NCBI GenBank assembly: GCA_006503475.1
Contig: RSEH01000030.1
Coordinates: forward strand, 62,001 to 126,000
DNA from: Stentor roeselii
Lineage: Eukaryota > Ciliophora > Heterotrichea > Heterotrichida > Stentoridae
Length of the DNA stretch: 64,000 nucleotides
Direction of reading: 5' to 3'
A program made the translations under genes and the position numbers. Positions 47,801-55,290 of this stretch are shown one piece after another (the first letter of the stretch is position 1; each line of letters opens with the position of its first letter). Under the pieces are notes generated by a model. It did not search any database. It saw nothing but the letters and a program-made list of their open reading frames with translations, and was not told where the DNA came from.

Positions 47801-50800
47801 GAGACATTCAAGCCAAGAATAGATGATTTTCAATTGCCAAGAGAAGAATTCAAAAAAGAAAGAAAAGAAGAATTTAACAGGCTAAGAGATGAGGAAGATA
47901 ACTGGTCAGGGGAGGACTTATGCAAACCTAGAGAAAAAAATACTGAGAAGTCGATAAGACGAGAAGATCTTTATAAATCAAAACCTGAAGACTCATTCAG
48001 ACCAAATCAAGAAGAACTTTTCAGGTCAGGAGAAGACTATAATAGGCCAAGACAACCTGTTATTAGCAGGCCAAGAGAGTTTGATTCGAATAAGTCGGGA
48101 GAAGAAGGTTTAAGCAGGTCTAGACAAGAAGATTTAAGAGCACCAAGTGAAGAAAAATTTTTAAAGTCAAAAGTTGAAAACCCATACAAGCCAAGAGAAG
48201 AAGACCCTAACTGGCCAAGACAAGAAGATCCTTACAGGCCAAGACAAGAAAACCCTTACTGGGCAAGACAAGAAGAGCCTTACAGGCCAAGAGAAGAAGA
48301 CTCAAACAGGCCAAGGCAAGAAGACTCAAATAGGCCAAAACAAGAATACTCTTCCAGACCAAAACACGAAGATTCATTCAGACCTAAACAAGAAGATTCT
48401 TATAGACCTAAACTAGAAGAATCATACAGGCCACAACAAGAAGAAGATTCTTATAGACCAAGACAAGAAAATTCATTCAGACCTAAACAAGAAGATTCTT
48501 TTAAACCTAAACAAGAAGATTCATTCAGGCCAAGAGAAGAAGACTCAAACAGGCCAAGGCAAGAAGACTTAAACAGGCCAAGGCAAGAAGATTTATTCAA
48601 ACCTAAACAAGAAGATTCTTATAGACCTAAACAAGAAGAATCTTATAAACCTAAACAAGAAGACTCTTCCAGACCAAGACAAGAAGATTTATTCAAATCT
48701 AAACAAAAAGATTATAATAGACCTAAAAACGAAGACTCATACAGGCCAAAACAAGAAGAATCTTCCAGACCAATAGAAGGAGACTCATCCAGACCAAGAC
48801 AAGAAAATCCTTACAGACCTAAACAGGAAGATTCATTCAGGCCAAGAGAAGAAGACTTAAACAGGCCAAGGCAAGAAGACTTAAATAGGCCAAGGCAAGA
48901 AGATTTATTCAAACCTAAACAAGAAGATTCTTATAGACCTAAACAAGAAGAATCTTATAAACCTAAACAAGAAGATTCATTCAGGCCAAAACAAGATGAT
49001 TCTTATAGAAAGCAAGAAGATTCTTATAGACCAAAACAAGAAGATTCATTCAGGCCAGATGATTCTTATAGACCAAAGCAAGAAGATTCTTACAAAAACG
49101 AAGATTCTTATAAACCAAAACACGAAGATTCATTCAGGCCGAAACAAGATGATTCTTATAGAAAACAAGAAGACTCTTCCAGACCAAGAGAAGAAGATCC
49201 TTACAGACCTAAAAATGAAGAACCATACAGTGCAAAACAAGATGATCCATACAGGTCAAAACAAGATTACTCTTACAGACCAAAACAGGAAGATTCATTC
49301 AGGCCAAAGGAAGATGATTCTTATAGAAAACAAGAAGACTCTTTCAGACCAAAACAAGAAGACTCATACAGGCCAAAACAAGAAGATTCTTATAGACCAA
49401 AACAGGGAGATTCTTATAGACCAAAACAAGAAGATTCTTACAGGCCAAAACAAGATGATTCTTATAGAAAACAAGAAGACTCTTCCAGACCGAAACACGA
49501 AGATTCATCCAGGCCGAAACAAGATGATTCTTATAGAAAACAAGAAGACTCTTCCAGACCAAGAGAAGATTCTTATAGACCAAAACAGGAAGATTCTTAT
49601 AGACCGAAACAAGAAGACTCATACAGGCCAAAACAAGAAATCCCATATAAACCAAAACAAAATGAATCATACAGGCCAAGACAAGAAGATTCTTACAGAC
49701 CTAAAAATGAAGAACCATACAGGTCAAAACAAGATGATCCATACAGGGCAAAACAAGATGACTCTTACAGACCTAAAAATGAAGAACCGTACAGGGCAAA
49801 ACAAGATGAATCATACAGACCTAAAAATGAAGAAACATACAGTTCAAAACAAGATGACTCTTACAGACCTAAAAATGAAGAACCATACAGGTCAAAACAA
49901 GATGATCCATACAAATCAAAACAAGATGACTCTTACAGACCTAAAAATGAAGAACCATACAGGGCAAAAGACGAGGATTCTTACAGACCTAAAAACGATG
50001 ATCTTTACAGGGGAAAACAAGAGGATTTTTACAGACCTAAAAATGATGATCTATACAGGGGAAAACAAGAGGATTCTTACAGACCTAAAAATGAAGATCT
50101 ATATAAGGGAAAGCAAGAAGACTCTAACAGACCTAAAAATGAAGAATCCTACAGACCAAAAAATGAAGAACCGTACAGGGCAAAACAAGATGACTCTTAC
50201 AGACCTAAAAATGAAGAACCATACAGGTCAAAACAAGATGATCCATACAGTTCAAAACAAGATGACTCTTACAGACCTAAAAATGAAGAACCATACAGGT
50301 CAAAACAAGATGATCTATACAGGGCTAAACAAGATGACTCTTACAGACCAAAAAATGAAGAATGCTACAGACCCAAACAAGGAGACTTATACGGGCAAAG
50401 GCCTGAAGACTTTACTAGGCCAAGACAAGAGGAACTTCTCAATCCAAATCAAGATGACTTCAATCAACCAAGAAAAGAAAACTTTAACAAAGATGAAAAA
50501 GATGATTACTTGCCAAGACAAGAAAATCTTCACAGAGAAAAAGATTTATTCAGATCAAGAGAAGATTTAAAAAAGCCAAGAGAAGATGACCTACAAAGAC
50601 CTATTGAAAAAACTTACTATAGACCAAGGGAAGAATTCCTTTACAACCCAACTGATCAAGAACTCTTCAAACCAAGAGAACAACTGTTATACGGCCCTAG
50701 AGACCCTAACAGATCTCACGAAGAAGACACTAAAAAGCCAAGAATACAAGACGATACAGATCCACATACCTCCAAAGATCATCCTTCATTCAGACCTTCT

Positions 50801-51922
50801 GAATCCGACCATCAAAATCCAAGATCCCAAAAAAACCTGTCCATAAAAGACTCAAATCCTGAACCTCTCGAAAACGACCCAAAAAACCCCAACAAAAAAT
50901 CCCAAAAAGTCCCTGAAGCTTATTCATTCCACCCACGTGCATTCGAAGCGACTTATGAAGAACTTCCAGAAACCACTGAGATCATAGTCGACCTTCCATT
51001 TCCCGAAGACATGAAAAACGCTTCATCCATCGAAGAAAATCTTTCCTTAACAAATCAAAACCAAAGCCTTCCAACCTCGAAATCACCCGATTTTCACTCA
51101 AATCGATTACCTCCTCTTTCACTTCTTCATTCATCAGCGCCAGAGTCCTCAAAAGGTTTCGAGCCGATGTTTTCCTTGAGCGAGAAGCCATCACTGGAAC
51201 AGCTGCTGTCAACTTATCCACCAGACGAAATCACTGAACGACTCTTTCAACAGAACTCAGCCTTGACGTCCTCATTGAAAGAAACTCTAGAAAAAGTAGA
51301 CCAACAGCAAAGGTGCATCGAAGAGCTTCTTAACAAACTACAGTCCGTGCATTATGAAGTCCCTGAAGAAGGGAAAGAATTGGAAATTCAAGAAAATCCT
51401 GAAATAAATGAACTTCTTGCGAAAATTAAATATCAAGCTGATTTAATCTCTGAACTGGAAAATAAAAATGCTGAACTTGAAGGAAGGTTTAATCGAATTA
51501 GAGTCAAAAATAATCAACTTGAATCACAAACTAAGAAATATTCAGAAAATGTGGAAAAAGTCTTCAAAGATGTGAATAAAAAACTTCAGGTTATTGAGAA
51601 AAGTCTTGCTAATAAAGAGGAAAAAATCAAAGCGATTTATAATGATTATGCAAGGTTTAAGCAAAAGTACATCACAGGCTTTCAAGAAAAAAGCAAAGCT
51701 TTGCTGAATTCGATCATGGACCCGAAAAATGAAGAAATCAGGAATTCTTTAATGAGTCAGGACCTGGACAAGGATGATCTTATCAAACTTTTAAGGCAAA
51801 GAGTTGAATTTTTACAGGAAAAAATCGATGCACTGGTCAAATCGAACTTTATGACGAAAGAACTCATCGAAAACATCAGCGATAAAGCACATGACGCCAT
51901 TGAAATGATTAAAGTAGATTAA
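41870..51922 (+). CDS. Giant coiled-coil/octapeptide-repeat protein, 3,350 residues
   Basis: I do not recognise a known family. From the N-terminus: a basic head (1-60) and a coiled coil. Residues 186-731 hold six repeats of 77 residues (exactly 11 heptads), with 14-residue inserts in repeats 1 and 3. More coiled coil follows to about 1,000. A Pro/Arg/Tyr-rich part has short repeats such as ENPEDYYRG. At about 1,384-1,850 there is an octapeptide array with consensus REEDFHRP. An irregular part separates it from a second array at about 2,104-2,847 with consensus KQEDSYRP and the 16-mer KNEEPYRx-KQDDSYRP. A Pro-rich linker leads to a final coiled coil (about 3,120-3,345). There is no signal peptide or membrane helix. 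The ends look like fibre-forming rods and the middle like a long charged spacer. A cytoskeletal or cortical fibre role is inference. Confidence 0.92.
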   Translation: MSKSQMFTSLLSPKPGKVPGGPPSSDKSQVFKFSEPLTSKSQSQSKLKFIPASHSSALQELSIEFSDAYEFRQKCFEKIKGLETVIERNRATYENEINYMQEFIKLLKRKLGKTRGSNESIDLTCDECREKGKIISSLNADLDELEHDLRNAEGQNKILKNEVLRQKKELENFYNLQNQMQEYVEIVAELEENKQANEKVIFELRVENKKLEILLKEKTLKLENESSLSRNREENIEILNFKLKNFEVTSEKYEKIQEKYEKIQEKFESFQQEFIQKCTELEENKLKHEKIVFGFNSETKTLEIQLKEKNLMLEKETSLLESCQENLKNLNVQLKNLEEISKKYEILQETFEFKCKELDENRKNHEKIVSELKLESESLEFQLTEKNEVIERKVELLKSSEENIQALATKVKNLEEISEEFEIFKKNFEKVSENNENLQKNLEKISSHNEALQEKLENISEQYENLQKDFKEITENNENLQINLEKITENYQSLQKDFQEKCRELAENKENYESVLFDIQKQKKSLETHLVEKTQEFEKESNLLKISEENLQILSSKLKTSQELSENHQNLHEEAEEKRKDLEKTKKLLENLIFELKVENKKLEIQLTEKSFLLEKETSSLKTSEENLQIFTTKSKNLEESLEKYENLKNTLEEKCSELDETNKINEKIIFDLKLENQNQETHLKEKSFKLEKAENHLKNQEESLHLLTLKLEAQEATSSSLKVLQEKFHDKCKELEKLQSMFEDFIFRFPDLLSKEDPIPYLESTSFDATSHAIHPEHLSQIEHDLSRLLEEKSTLKYLDMVQSLLEKLRNLLTENQSLASSLKIYQRDLKIHSENLSEIQVEQNQLLRENSTLMQFNEKSNFEVQSLQTQVQEQDCLIEKLRSLLEKKSAELHKFEEIMQEYLSGNEKIKTVEPQVPVDDESSARYLGIIKDLTLKLRSAMEKSERLLMEKNELGLEIQQLVSQLKVQATENEFEELRGQVKKVEPFVKTSNKYVQTSNHQEKLRSESRDFGNGQNLRSFEMPLRYQDLNPRARLTPPRQQFARTWNPSESRDDLRYASQDPMIRRPFQGRYVEDDWPRPSAYQKDENLRYSIRREDPGRFRENPEDYYRGRRFNPEENPEDYYRGSRFTENPEENLRDYPRKHLRDNPTEDPEDYHRVYPDSRIISQKIPNQSNLRFQDDEDLHHDPRSSRLPYESHMTDTDYPEYSLPQSYSYALKDKGQEKACFYPKNKDSTFDELDETRHRRSDDLEERPERSRGLAAKKSKGKNLRNSREREPYLPQERESHFSREREPYLSGQGEFYREREQEPYKSAEFLPYMSAGHEKSIPRQESLRNKEHERFYTDEQDSYGPRDIELNTPIEQNLYRDREYDEKRPGENFKKMRKEDFTGARDEDFHKPRNEDFHKPRDEDFHKPRDEDFHKTRNEDFHKPRKEDLQRPRDEDFNRSREKDSYKPREEDFRKPREEDFHRLREKDFSRPREEDFYKPREEDFHRPREEDFHRPREEDFHRPSEENFRRPKEEDFHRPSEENSRRPNEEDLSRPREEDFHNPREEDFHRPSEENFRRTKEEDFHRPSEKNFRRPKEEDLSRPREKDFHNPRKEDFHRTRDEDFQRSREEDFSRPREEDFSKSREEDFSRPREEAFHRPNEEIFRRAKEENFHRPREENFRRAKEEDFHRPDEENFRKAKEEDFHRPSEENFRRAKEEDFHRPGEENFRKAKEEDFHRPSEENFRKAKEKNFRRAKEEDFSKPREEDFHNPRREDFQRPREEDLNRPREKDSFKPREEDLNRPREKDSFKPREEDFYKPREEDFHRLREKDSYKPREEDFHKPREEDFQRSREEDPYKTNDFHYPREEDSYRARGKDSYKPRDQDLYRDDEKDSHWPIEEEFSRSRKDDFSRPREEASYKNKEEDSNWPKQEDIHRDQEKDPRRTKEDDLHRYRPEASNKLKQEDSNRTKREGSARPREEVFRPLEDETFKPRIDDFQLPREEFKKERKEEFNRLRDEEDNWSGEDLCKPREKNTEKSIRREDLYKSKPEDSFRPNQEELFRSGEDYNRPRQPVISRPREFDSNKSGEEGLSRSRQEDLRAPSEEKFLKSKVENPYKPREEDPNWPRQEDPYRPRQENPYWARQEEPYRPREEDSNRPRQEDSNRPKQEYSSRPKHEDSFRPKQEDSYRPKLEESYRPQQEEDSYRPRQENSFRPKQEDSFKPKQEDSFRPREEDSNRPRQEDLNRPRQEDLFKPKQEDSYRPKQEESYKPKQEDSSRPRQEDLFKSKQKDYNRPKNEDSYRPKQEESSRPIEGDSSRPRQENPYRPKQEDSFRPREEDLNRPRQEDLNRPRQEDLFKPKQEDSYRPKQEESYKPKQEDSFRPKQDDSYRKQEDSYRPKQEDSFRPDDSYRPKQEDSYKNEDSYKPKHEDSFRPKQDDSYRKQEDSSRPREEDPYRPKNEEPYSAKQDDPYRSKQDYSYRPKQEDSFRPKEDDSYRKQEDSFRPKQEDSYRPKQEDSYRPKQGDSYRPKQEDSYRPKQDDSYRKQEDSSRPKHEDSSRPKQDDSYRKQEDSSRPREDSYRPKQEDSYRPKQEDSYRPKQEIPYKPKQNESYRPRQEDSYRPKNEEPYRSKQDDPYRAKQDDSYRPKNEEPYRAKQDESYRPKNEETYSSKQDDSYRPKNEEPYRSKQDDPYKSKQDDSYRPKNEEPYRAKDEDSYRPKNDDLYRGKQEDFYRPKNDDLYRGKQEDSYRPKNEDLYKGKQEDSNRPKNEESYRPKNEEPYRAKQDDSYRPKNEEPYRSKQDDPYSSKQDDSYRPKNEEPYRSKQDDLYRAKQDDSYRPKNEECYRPKQGDLYGQRPEDFTRPRQEELLNPNQDDFNQPRKENFNKDEKDDYLPRQENLHREKDLFRSREDLKKPREDDLQRPIEKTYYRPREEFLYNPTDQELFKPREQLLYGPRDPNRSHEEDTKKPRIQDDTDPHTSKDHPSFRPSESDHQNPRSQKNLSIKDSNPEPLENDPKNPNKKSQKVPEAYSFHPRAFEATYEELPETTEIIVDLPFPEDMKNASSIEENLSLTNQNQSLPTSKSPDFHSNRLPPLSLLHSSAPESSKGFEPMFSLSEKPSLEQLLSTYPPDEITERLFQQNSALTSSLKETLEKVDQQQRCIEELLNKLQSVHYEVPEEGKELEIQENPEINELLAKIKYQADLISELENKNAELEGRFNRIRVKNNQLESQTKKYSENVEKVFKDVNKKLQVIEKSLANKEEKIKAIYNDYARFKQKYITGFQEKSKALLNSIMDPKNEEIRNSLMSQDLDKDDLIKLLRQRVEFLQEKIDALVKSNFMTKELIENISDKAHDAIEMIKVD
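42425..44062 (+). repeat. Six tandem 231-nt (77-residue) coiled-coil repeats with 42-nt sub-repeats
   Basis: Repeat units begin at residues 186, 277, 354, 501, 578 and 655 of the giant protein. Units 2, 4, 5 and 6 are each exactly 77 residues, starting KCxEL or KRKDL. Unit 1 has one extra 14-mer and unit 3 has five (for example ISEQYENLQKDFKE). Every length is a multiple of seven, so the heptad register never breaks. Confidence 0.9.
46020..47410 (+). repeat. 24-nt tandem array A (REEDFHRP octapeptides)
   Basis: A nearly gapless run of 24-nt units coding variants of REEDFHRP, with sub-types such as REKDFSRP and AKEEDFHRP-SEENFRR. The unit length is divisible by three, so other frames also stay open; this explains the long antisense and out-of-frame ORFs here. 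Confidence 0.9.
48180..50410 (+). repeat. 24-nt tandem array B (KQEDSYRP octapeptides, with 48-nt higher-order units)
   Basis: 24-nt units coding KQEDSYRP or REEDSNRP variants. From about 49690 to 50350 the unit doubles to 16 residues (KNEEPYRS-KQDDSYRP). Some units are shortened (DDSYRKQ), always in frame. Confidence 0.9.
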
Positions 51923-51930
51923 ATTTATAA

Positions 51931-52134
51931 ATGGGAAGCTGCAAGTCAAAAGAAAACATTCAAGAACCTGCTTTTCGCACATCTCCTGAAACGGTTCAAG
52001 TCAGGCCGACGATGACTCACTTATTTTTTCCACCTGTCGTTAAAGTAAGTAAAAACGAGTTGAAACCGAGTCTTTTTATAGTGAGAGAAGTCGGAGTCGC
52101 GAATGAAGAAACTATCAAATCGCCTTTAAATTAA
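51931..52134 (+). CDS. Small MGSC protein, probably N-myristoylated
   Basis: The protein has 67 residues and its family is unknown. It starts MGSCKSKEN, which fits the N-myristoylation pattern (Gly2, Ser at position 6) with a Cys beside it for palmitoylation, as in Src-type or Ras-pathway membrane adaptors. The rest is a short Val/Pro-rich chain without membrane helices. It starts 8 nt after the stop of the giant gene on the same strand and ends 3 nt before the stop of the converging zinc-knuckle gene. Short length limits certainty; the N-terminal motif, shared in outline with the products at 57941 and 54088, supports it. Confidence 0.6.
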   Translation: MGSCKSKENIQEPAFRTSPETVQVRPTMTHLFFPPVVKVSKNELKPSLFIVREVGVANEETIKSPLN

Positions 52135-52137
52135 TAA

Positions 52138-52584
52138 TTATATGTCGCATCGAGCGTGCCCTGAAGCTCTACAAATAAAACAACGAAGATTCTTCAAGTT
52201 AGCCTCTGAGATGTAACCTCTTGAAATGCAACTTGAAGCAGTATGTCCTCGCACTTTGCATAGTTCACAGAAACTTGCACCGTACATACTCGTCGACTTC
52301 CCTTTCCAAGCACATTCTCGGATCACATGTCCTACTTCTCCACATTCAATACAGAAGAATTCTTTGCAACGATGATTTACCAGGTCTTCAGCGCACTTCA
52401 GGCATTTTGAAGACCTTTTAATCCCTGGGACTATCGACTTTGAATGAATTTCTGGCTTTGAATATCTTAAAAGCATTTCTTGAAGACGATGCCAAGTTGA
52501 GTCTTTATTTTCGGATTTTGATAACTGAGTATTTTTTACGAGTTCTTGATAAACTTTTAGCCTTGGGTCAGGATTTTTTTCCAT
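52138..52584 (-). CDS. Zinc-knuckle (CCHC) protein
   Basis: A 148-residue protein. The first 60 residues are basic. Three CX2C zinc-knuckle-like modules follow: CIECGEVGHVIREC and CELCKVRGHTASSC are complete CX2CX4HX4C knuckles, and CFICRASGHARC has only two residues between His and the last Cys. A further CX2C pair (CLKCAEDL) lies before them. Such proteins bind single-stranded RNA or DNA, as in CNBP or the TRAMP-complex Air proteins. No retroelement domain is present, so a host RNA-binding protein is favoured. Its start lies 34 bp from the stop of the kinase upstream. Confidence 0.82.
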   Translation of the reverse strand: MEKNPDPRLKVYQELVKNTQLSKSENKDSTWHRLQEMLLRYSKPEIHSKSIVPGIKRSSKCLKCAEDLVNHRCKEFFCIECGEVGHVIRECAWKGKSTSMYGASFCELCKVRGHTASSCISRGYISEANLKNLRCFICRASGHARCDI

Positions 52585-52618
52585 TATTAAAAGTTTTAGA
52601 TTTTTATTTAAGAAATTA

Positions 52619-54088
52619 TCAGTTGAGGTTATTTTTACTTACTCTTAATGCTTTGCATACAATTTCAAAAAAATCGTCGAATCCGATCATGTCTTTGTTA
52701 AATGATAAAAAATATTTGGACCAGCAGTCGACGTCGTCTTTGTCCCAGGCTTTTATCCAGGATAGTCTTTCGATTATTTGCTCTACGCGGATCTTTTCAC
52801 ATCCACTTGATAAGAATTCGAAAAAGAACTGCAAGTTATTATTTTCTAGAAAGTGTTTTGAGTTGATCGCAACTTCAACGAAATCTGAGTAGCAGACAAC
52901 TTCGGTGTTACGAAACTTTTCAATGATTTCCTCAGCAGCAGCACTAGACTCATTCCTCGAATGTTTAATACAAAAAAACCTAAAAAAGTCTTCCTTGACA
53001 AGCAATCCATCAAAGTCAGTATCCAAATGAATAAAAACTTTCTCAATTTCAATCAAATCATCAGCCGAGCTCTTCAACTGAATAAGAAACTTTTTCGCAG
53101 ATTTAACAAAAGTAGACACTTCAGAATTTCTAATTCTTACTAAGACATGAAAGCAAGCTTCATAGTTCATTAAATTTAAACGTTCAAACCAAGGATGTTT
53201 CAAAGAATCCTCAGCACTGATCCTCTTAACAGGGTCTTTTTGCAGCATAAGTTTAATCAAATGAACTGCATTTTGAGAGAACTTTGCCCAGACAGGTGAA
53301 GAAAAGTCGAATTTAATCATCTGCAGTTTTTTCGGGTCTTGTTTATCAGTAAGTCCTGGCAGGTTCTTTTTTCCAGTGAGAAGGACGTACATGATGATTC
53401 CACAGGACCAGACGTCGCACTTTTCATTGTAAGAACGATTGACTGTTTCAGGAGCCATGTAGTGAAAAGTCCCGTGAGCGCCTGAAAGTCCTTTTTCTTC
53501 GAAGCTGGCTGCTGTGTCAAAGTCAATCAATTTGATTGAAATTCCTCGCTCAGTGCTTAGAAGGATGTTTTCTGGTTTTATGTCTCGATGAGCGATTTTT
53601 TGCTTGTGCATGTAACAAATAACGATAAGTAACTGCTGGATTATTATGCATATCGACGTTTCTTTAAATATTCGCTTGTTTTTCAAGTGATTTAGTAAGT
53701 CGCCTTCCTCGTGGTAGTCCATTAAAAGGTAAAAAAAATCTCGCTCTTCGAAGAACTCGTAAAAACTGATGATTAGGGGATGGTCTAGACGGTTTAATAT
53801 GTCGATTTTGTTGTAAAACCAGGAGTTTTCGATGTTTGCTGTTCGCAAATAGTCCTTGTTTATTATTTTTACTGCTTTTGAAACTTTTAGCTTTTTGTCT
53901 GTGCAAAGTTTCACATCTCCGTAGCTGCCATACCCCAATTTATTTTTCGCGAGACTATAACTCGAGTCAAAAGAATTAAAATTTCTAAACAATCTCTGCC
54001 TTCCAACAGAAATCGTGCTCAAGCTCTTAGAGTGAAAATTTCCCTCAGCATACAAAGGTTGTCCCTTTGCACAACAAATGCTTCCCAT
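52619..54088 (-). CDS. Calcium-dependent protein kinase (CDPK)-like
   Basis: The protein has 489 residues. The N-terminus MGSICCAKG fits N-myristoylation plus palmitoylation. The kinase domain (about 45-305) has glycine loop GYGSYGDVKL, AVKIINKD with the ATP lysine, HRDIKPENILL, and GTFHYMAPE. The metal motif is DFD rather than DFG, which is unusual but keeps the essential Asp. The domain ends KHPWF. The C-terminal part follows CDPK layout with four EF-hand positions, but only DTDFDGLLVKED is a canonical loop; the others (for example NKDMIGFDDFFE) are degenerate. Calcium control through one working EF hand is likely, and membrane attachment is inferred. Confidence 0.88.
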   Translation of the reverse strand: MGSICCAKGQPLYAEGNFHSKSLSTISVGRQRLFRNFNSFDSSYSLAKNKLGYGSYGDVKLCTDKKLKVSKAVKIINKDYLRTANIENSWFYNKIDILNRLDHPLIISFYEFFEERDFFYLLMDYHEEGDLLNHLKNKRIFKETSICIIIQQLLIVICYMHKQKIAHRDIKPENILLSTERGISIKLIDFDTAASFEEKGLSGAHGTFHYMAPETVNRSYNEKCDVWSCGIIMYVLLTGKKNLPGLTDKQDPKKLQMIKFDFSSPVWAKFSQNAVHLIKLMLQKDPVKRISAEDSLKHPWFERLNLMNYEACFHVLVRIRNSEVSTFVKSAKKFLIQLKSSADDLIEIEKVFIHLDTDFDGLLVKEDFFRFFCIKHSRNESSAAAEEIIEKFRNTEVVCYSDFVEVAINSKHFLENNNLQFFFEFLSSGCEKIRVEQIIERLSWIKAWDKDDVDCWSKYFLSFNKDMIGFDDFFEIVCKALRVSKNNLN

Positions 54089-54102
54089 TTATTACTGAAA
54101 AT

Positions 54103-55263
54103 TTAAAAATCCCTTTTCACCCTACAAGCCAGAAGCCACTCCCTAGCAATAACCCGACAAGCTAATTTTTTCATAACATTTTCCAATTTTTTCCTCAAAA
54201 AAAACCCTCTCCAACAAGCCTGAATTTTAATAACCGCGATTTCCTCACTAAAGACGACCCTTTGAGGTAAACTTTCAATATCATGCAAAATACAGCTTTG
54301 ATACAAATTAAGCAAATCACAGATTTGCTCTCCTTCACTAGAGAAAAGTTCCCAAATAGACCCTGCACTACTTTCCTTCATACTTCGAAGTTGCATGTAA
54401 AAAGCAGCTTCAGTGAACCCCCATCGATGCAAGTCACTAAATTTCCACTGCCTTAAAAATTCCTTCGAGTCATTTCTAACCAGAGTGATTCCATTAGAAC
54501 TAACTCCGATCATTAAACTTTCAGGAAGTGCTCGAGTTTTCTTTTGTCGAGCAGGGAAAAACCTGCATCCAAAGACAGCAAGTTTCATAGCTTCTAAGAC
54601 ATAACATTTTTTAAGCAGCAGCAAAGACTTCTAAGTAAAAAGTACTGAAGTGCTTTGAGAATATGCCTGAAGAATTATTATTTCCATGTGTTTTCCGCCG
54701 TGTTTTTCAAGGAGTAAAGTGCTTATAAAGTCTCTGATTCTGGACTGCATGAAGCCGAGTTTATGTTTTTCTGAAGAGTAAGGACCGAATTCGATTTGCA
54801 TTTGAATTGAAGCTAGGACTGTTGCGTTGGTTATGCCTGCAAAGTAGTAACCTGTTAAAATGTTGTGCTTTGTTTGGATGTAGTATAAGTGAGTCGTTGC
54901 TTCGTTCGCGTTTAGAATGTTCAACTCACGGAAAACTCGACATTTAACTACAAGTTTCTTTTCAGACTTTTTGTTGTGAAGGTCGTTTAAACTTTGATCA
55001 TTTTGAAGAAGTCTTTCTTCGGTTCTACCGTTTCTTGTCCATTCTTCGAATAACCCGAAGTTGTCGATGTCCTCGATTCCGATTTTGTTTGATAGGATTT
55101 CAAGAATTTCTTTAAATTTGCAGTCTTGGTCGACTGAGATTGTTTTGAAGTCGTTGTCGATTAGATGAACTCGAAGCTTTACACGACGGGGAGATCCACG
55201 GTTTATACTTGAGTAGTTACCTGCGTCGTTTGAACTGTCATCGGGCTTTGAGTGCTTTCTCAT
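54103..55263 (-). CDS. FERM-domain protein with IQ motif, one 15-nt intron
   Basis: Spliced as complement(54103..54630,54646..55263), 381 residues. Residues 25-110 form the ubiquitin-like F1 lobe (RVKLRVHLIDNDFKTISVD), 110-205 the helical F2 lobe (ATTHLYYIQTKHNILTGYY), and 215-325 the PH-like F3 lobe (LMIGVSSNGITLV, QWKFSDLHRWGF). An IQ motif, IKIQACWRGFFLRK, follows at about 345. The unspliced frame stops between F2 and F3; removing GTACTTTTTACTTAG joins them in the expected order. FERM domains link membranes to the cytoskeleton, and the IQ motif would bind calmodulin or centrin. Here they stand alone, without the myosin or talin parts they usually accompany. Confidence 0.85.
54631..54645 (-). 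other. 15-nt intron in FERM-IQ gene
   Basis: Coding strand GTACTTTTTACTTAG, with A at position 10. It ends in an in-frame stop if retained; removal joins SQSTS to KSLLLLKK and links FERM lobes 2 and 3. Confidence 0.88.
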
Positions 55264-55290
55264 GGATTATTAGGAAATTAGGAAGTCTAA

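Noticed and set aside
48996-50570. A 524-codon plus-strand ORF in another frame of array B
   Set aside because: Same cause: the 24-nt period. It encodes monotonous Lys/Thr/Gln repeats and lies entirely inside the giant gene.
52138-52584. Zinc-knuckle gene as part of a retroelement
   Set aside because: No capsid, protease, reverse transcriptase or terminal repeats nearby; a host RNA-binding protein is simpler.
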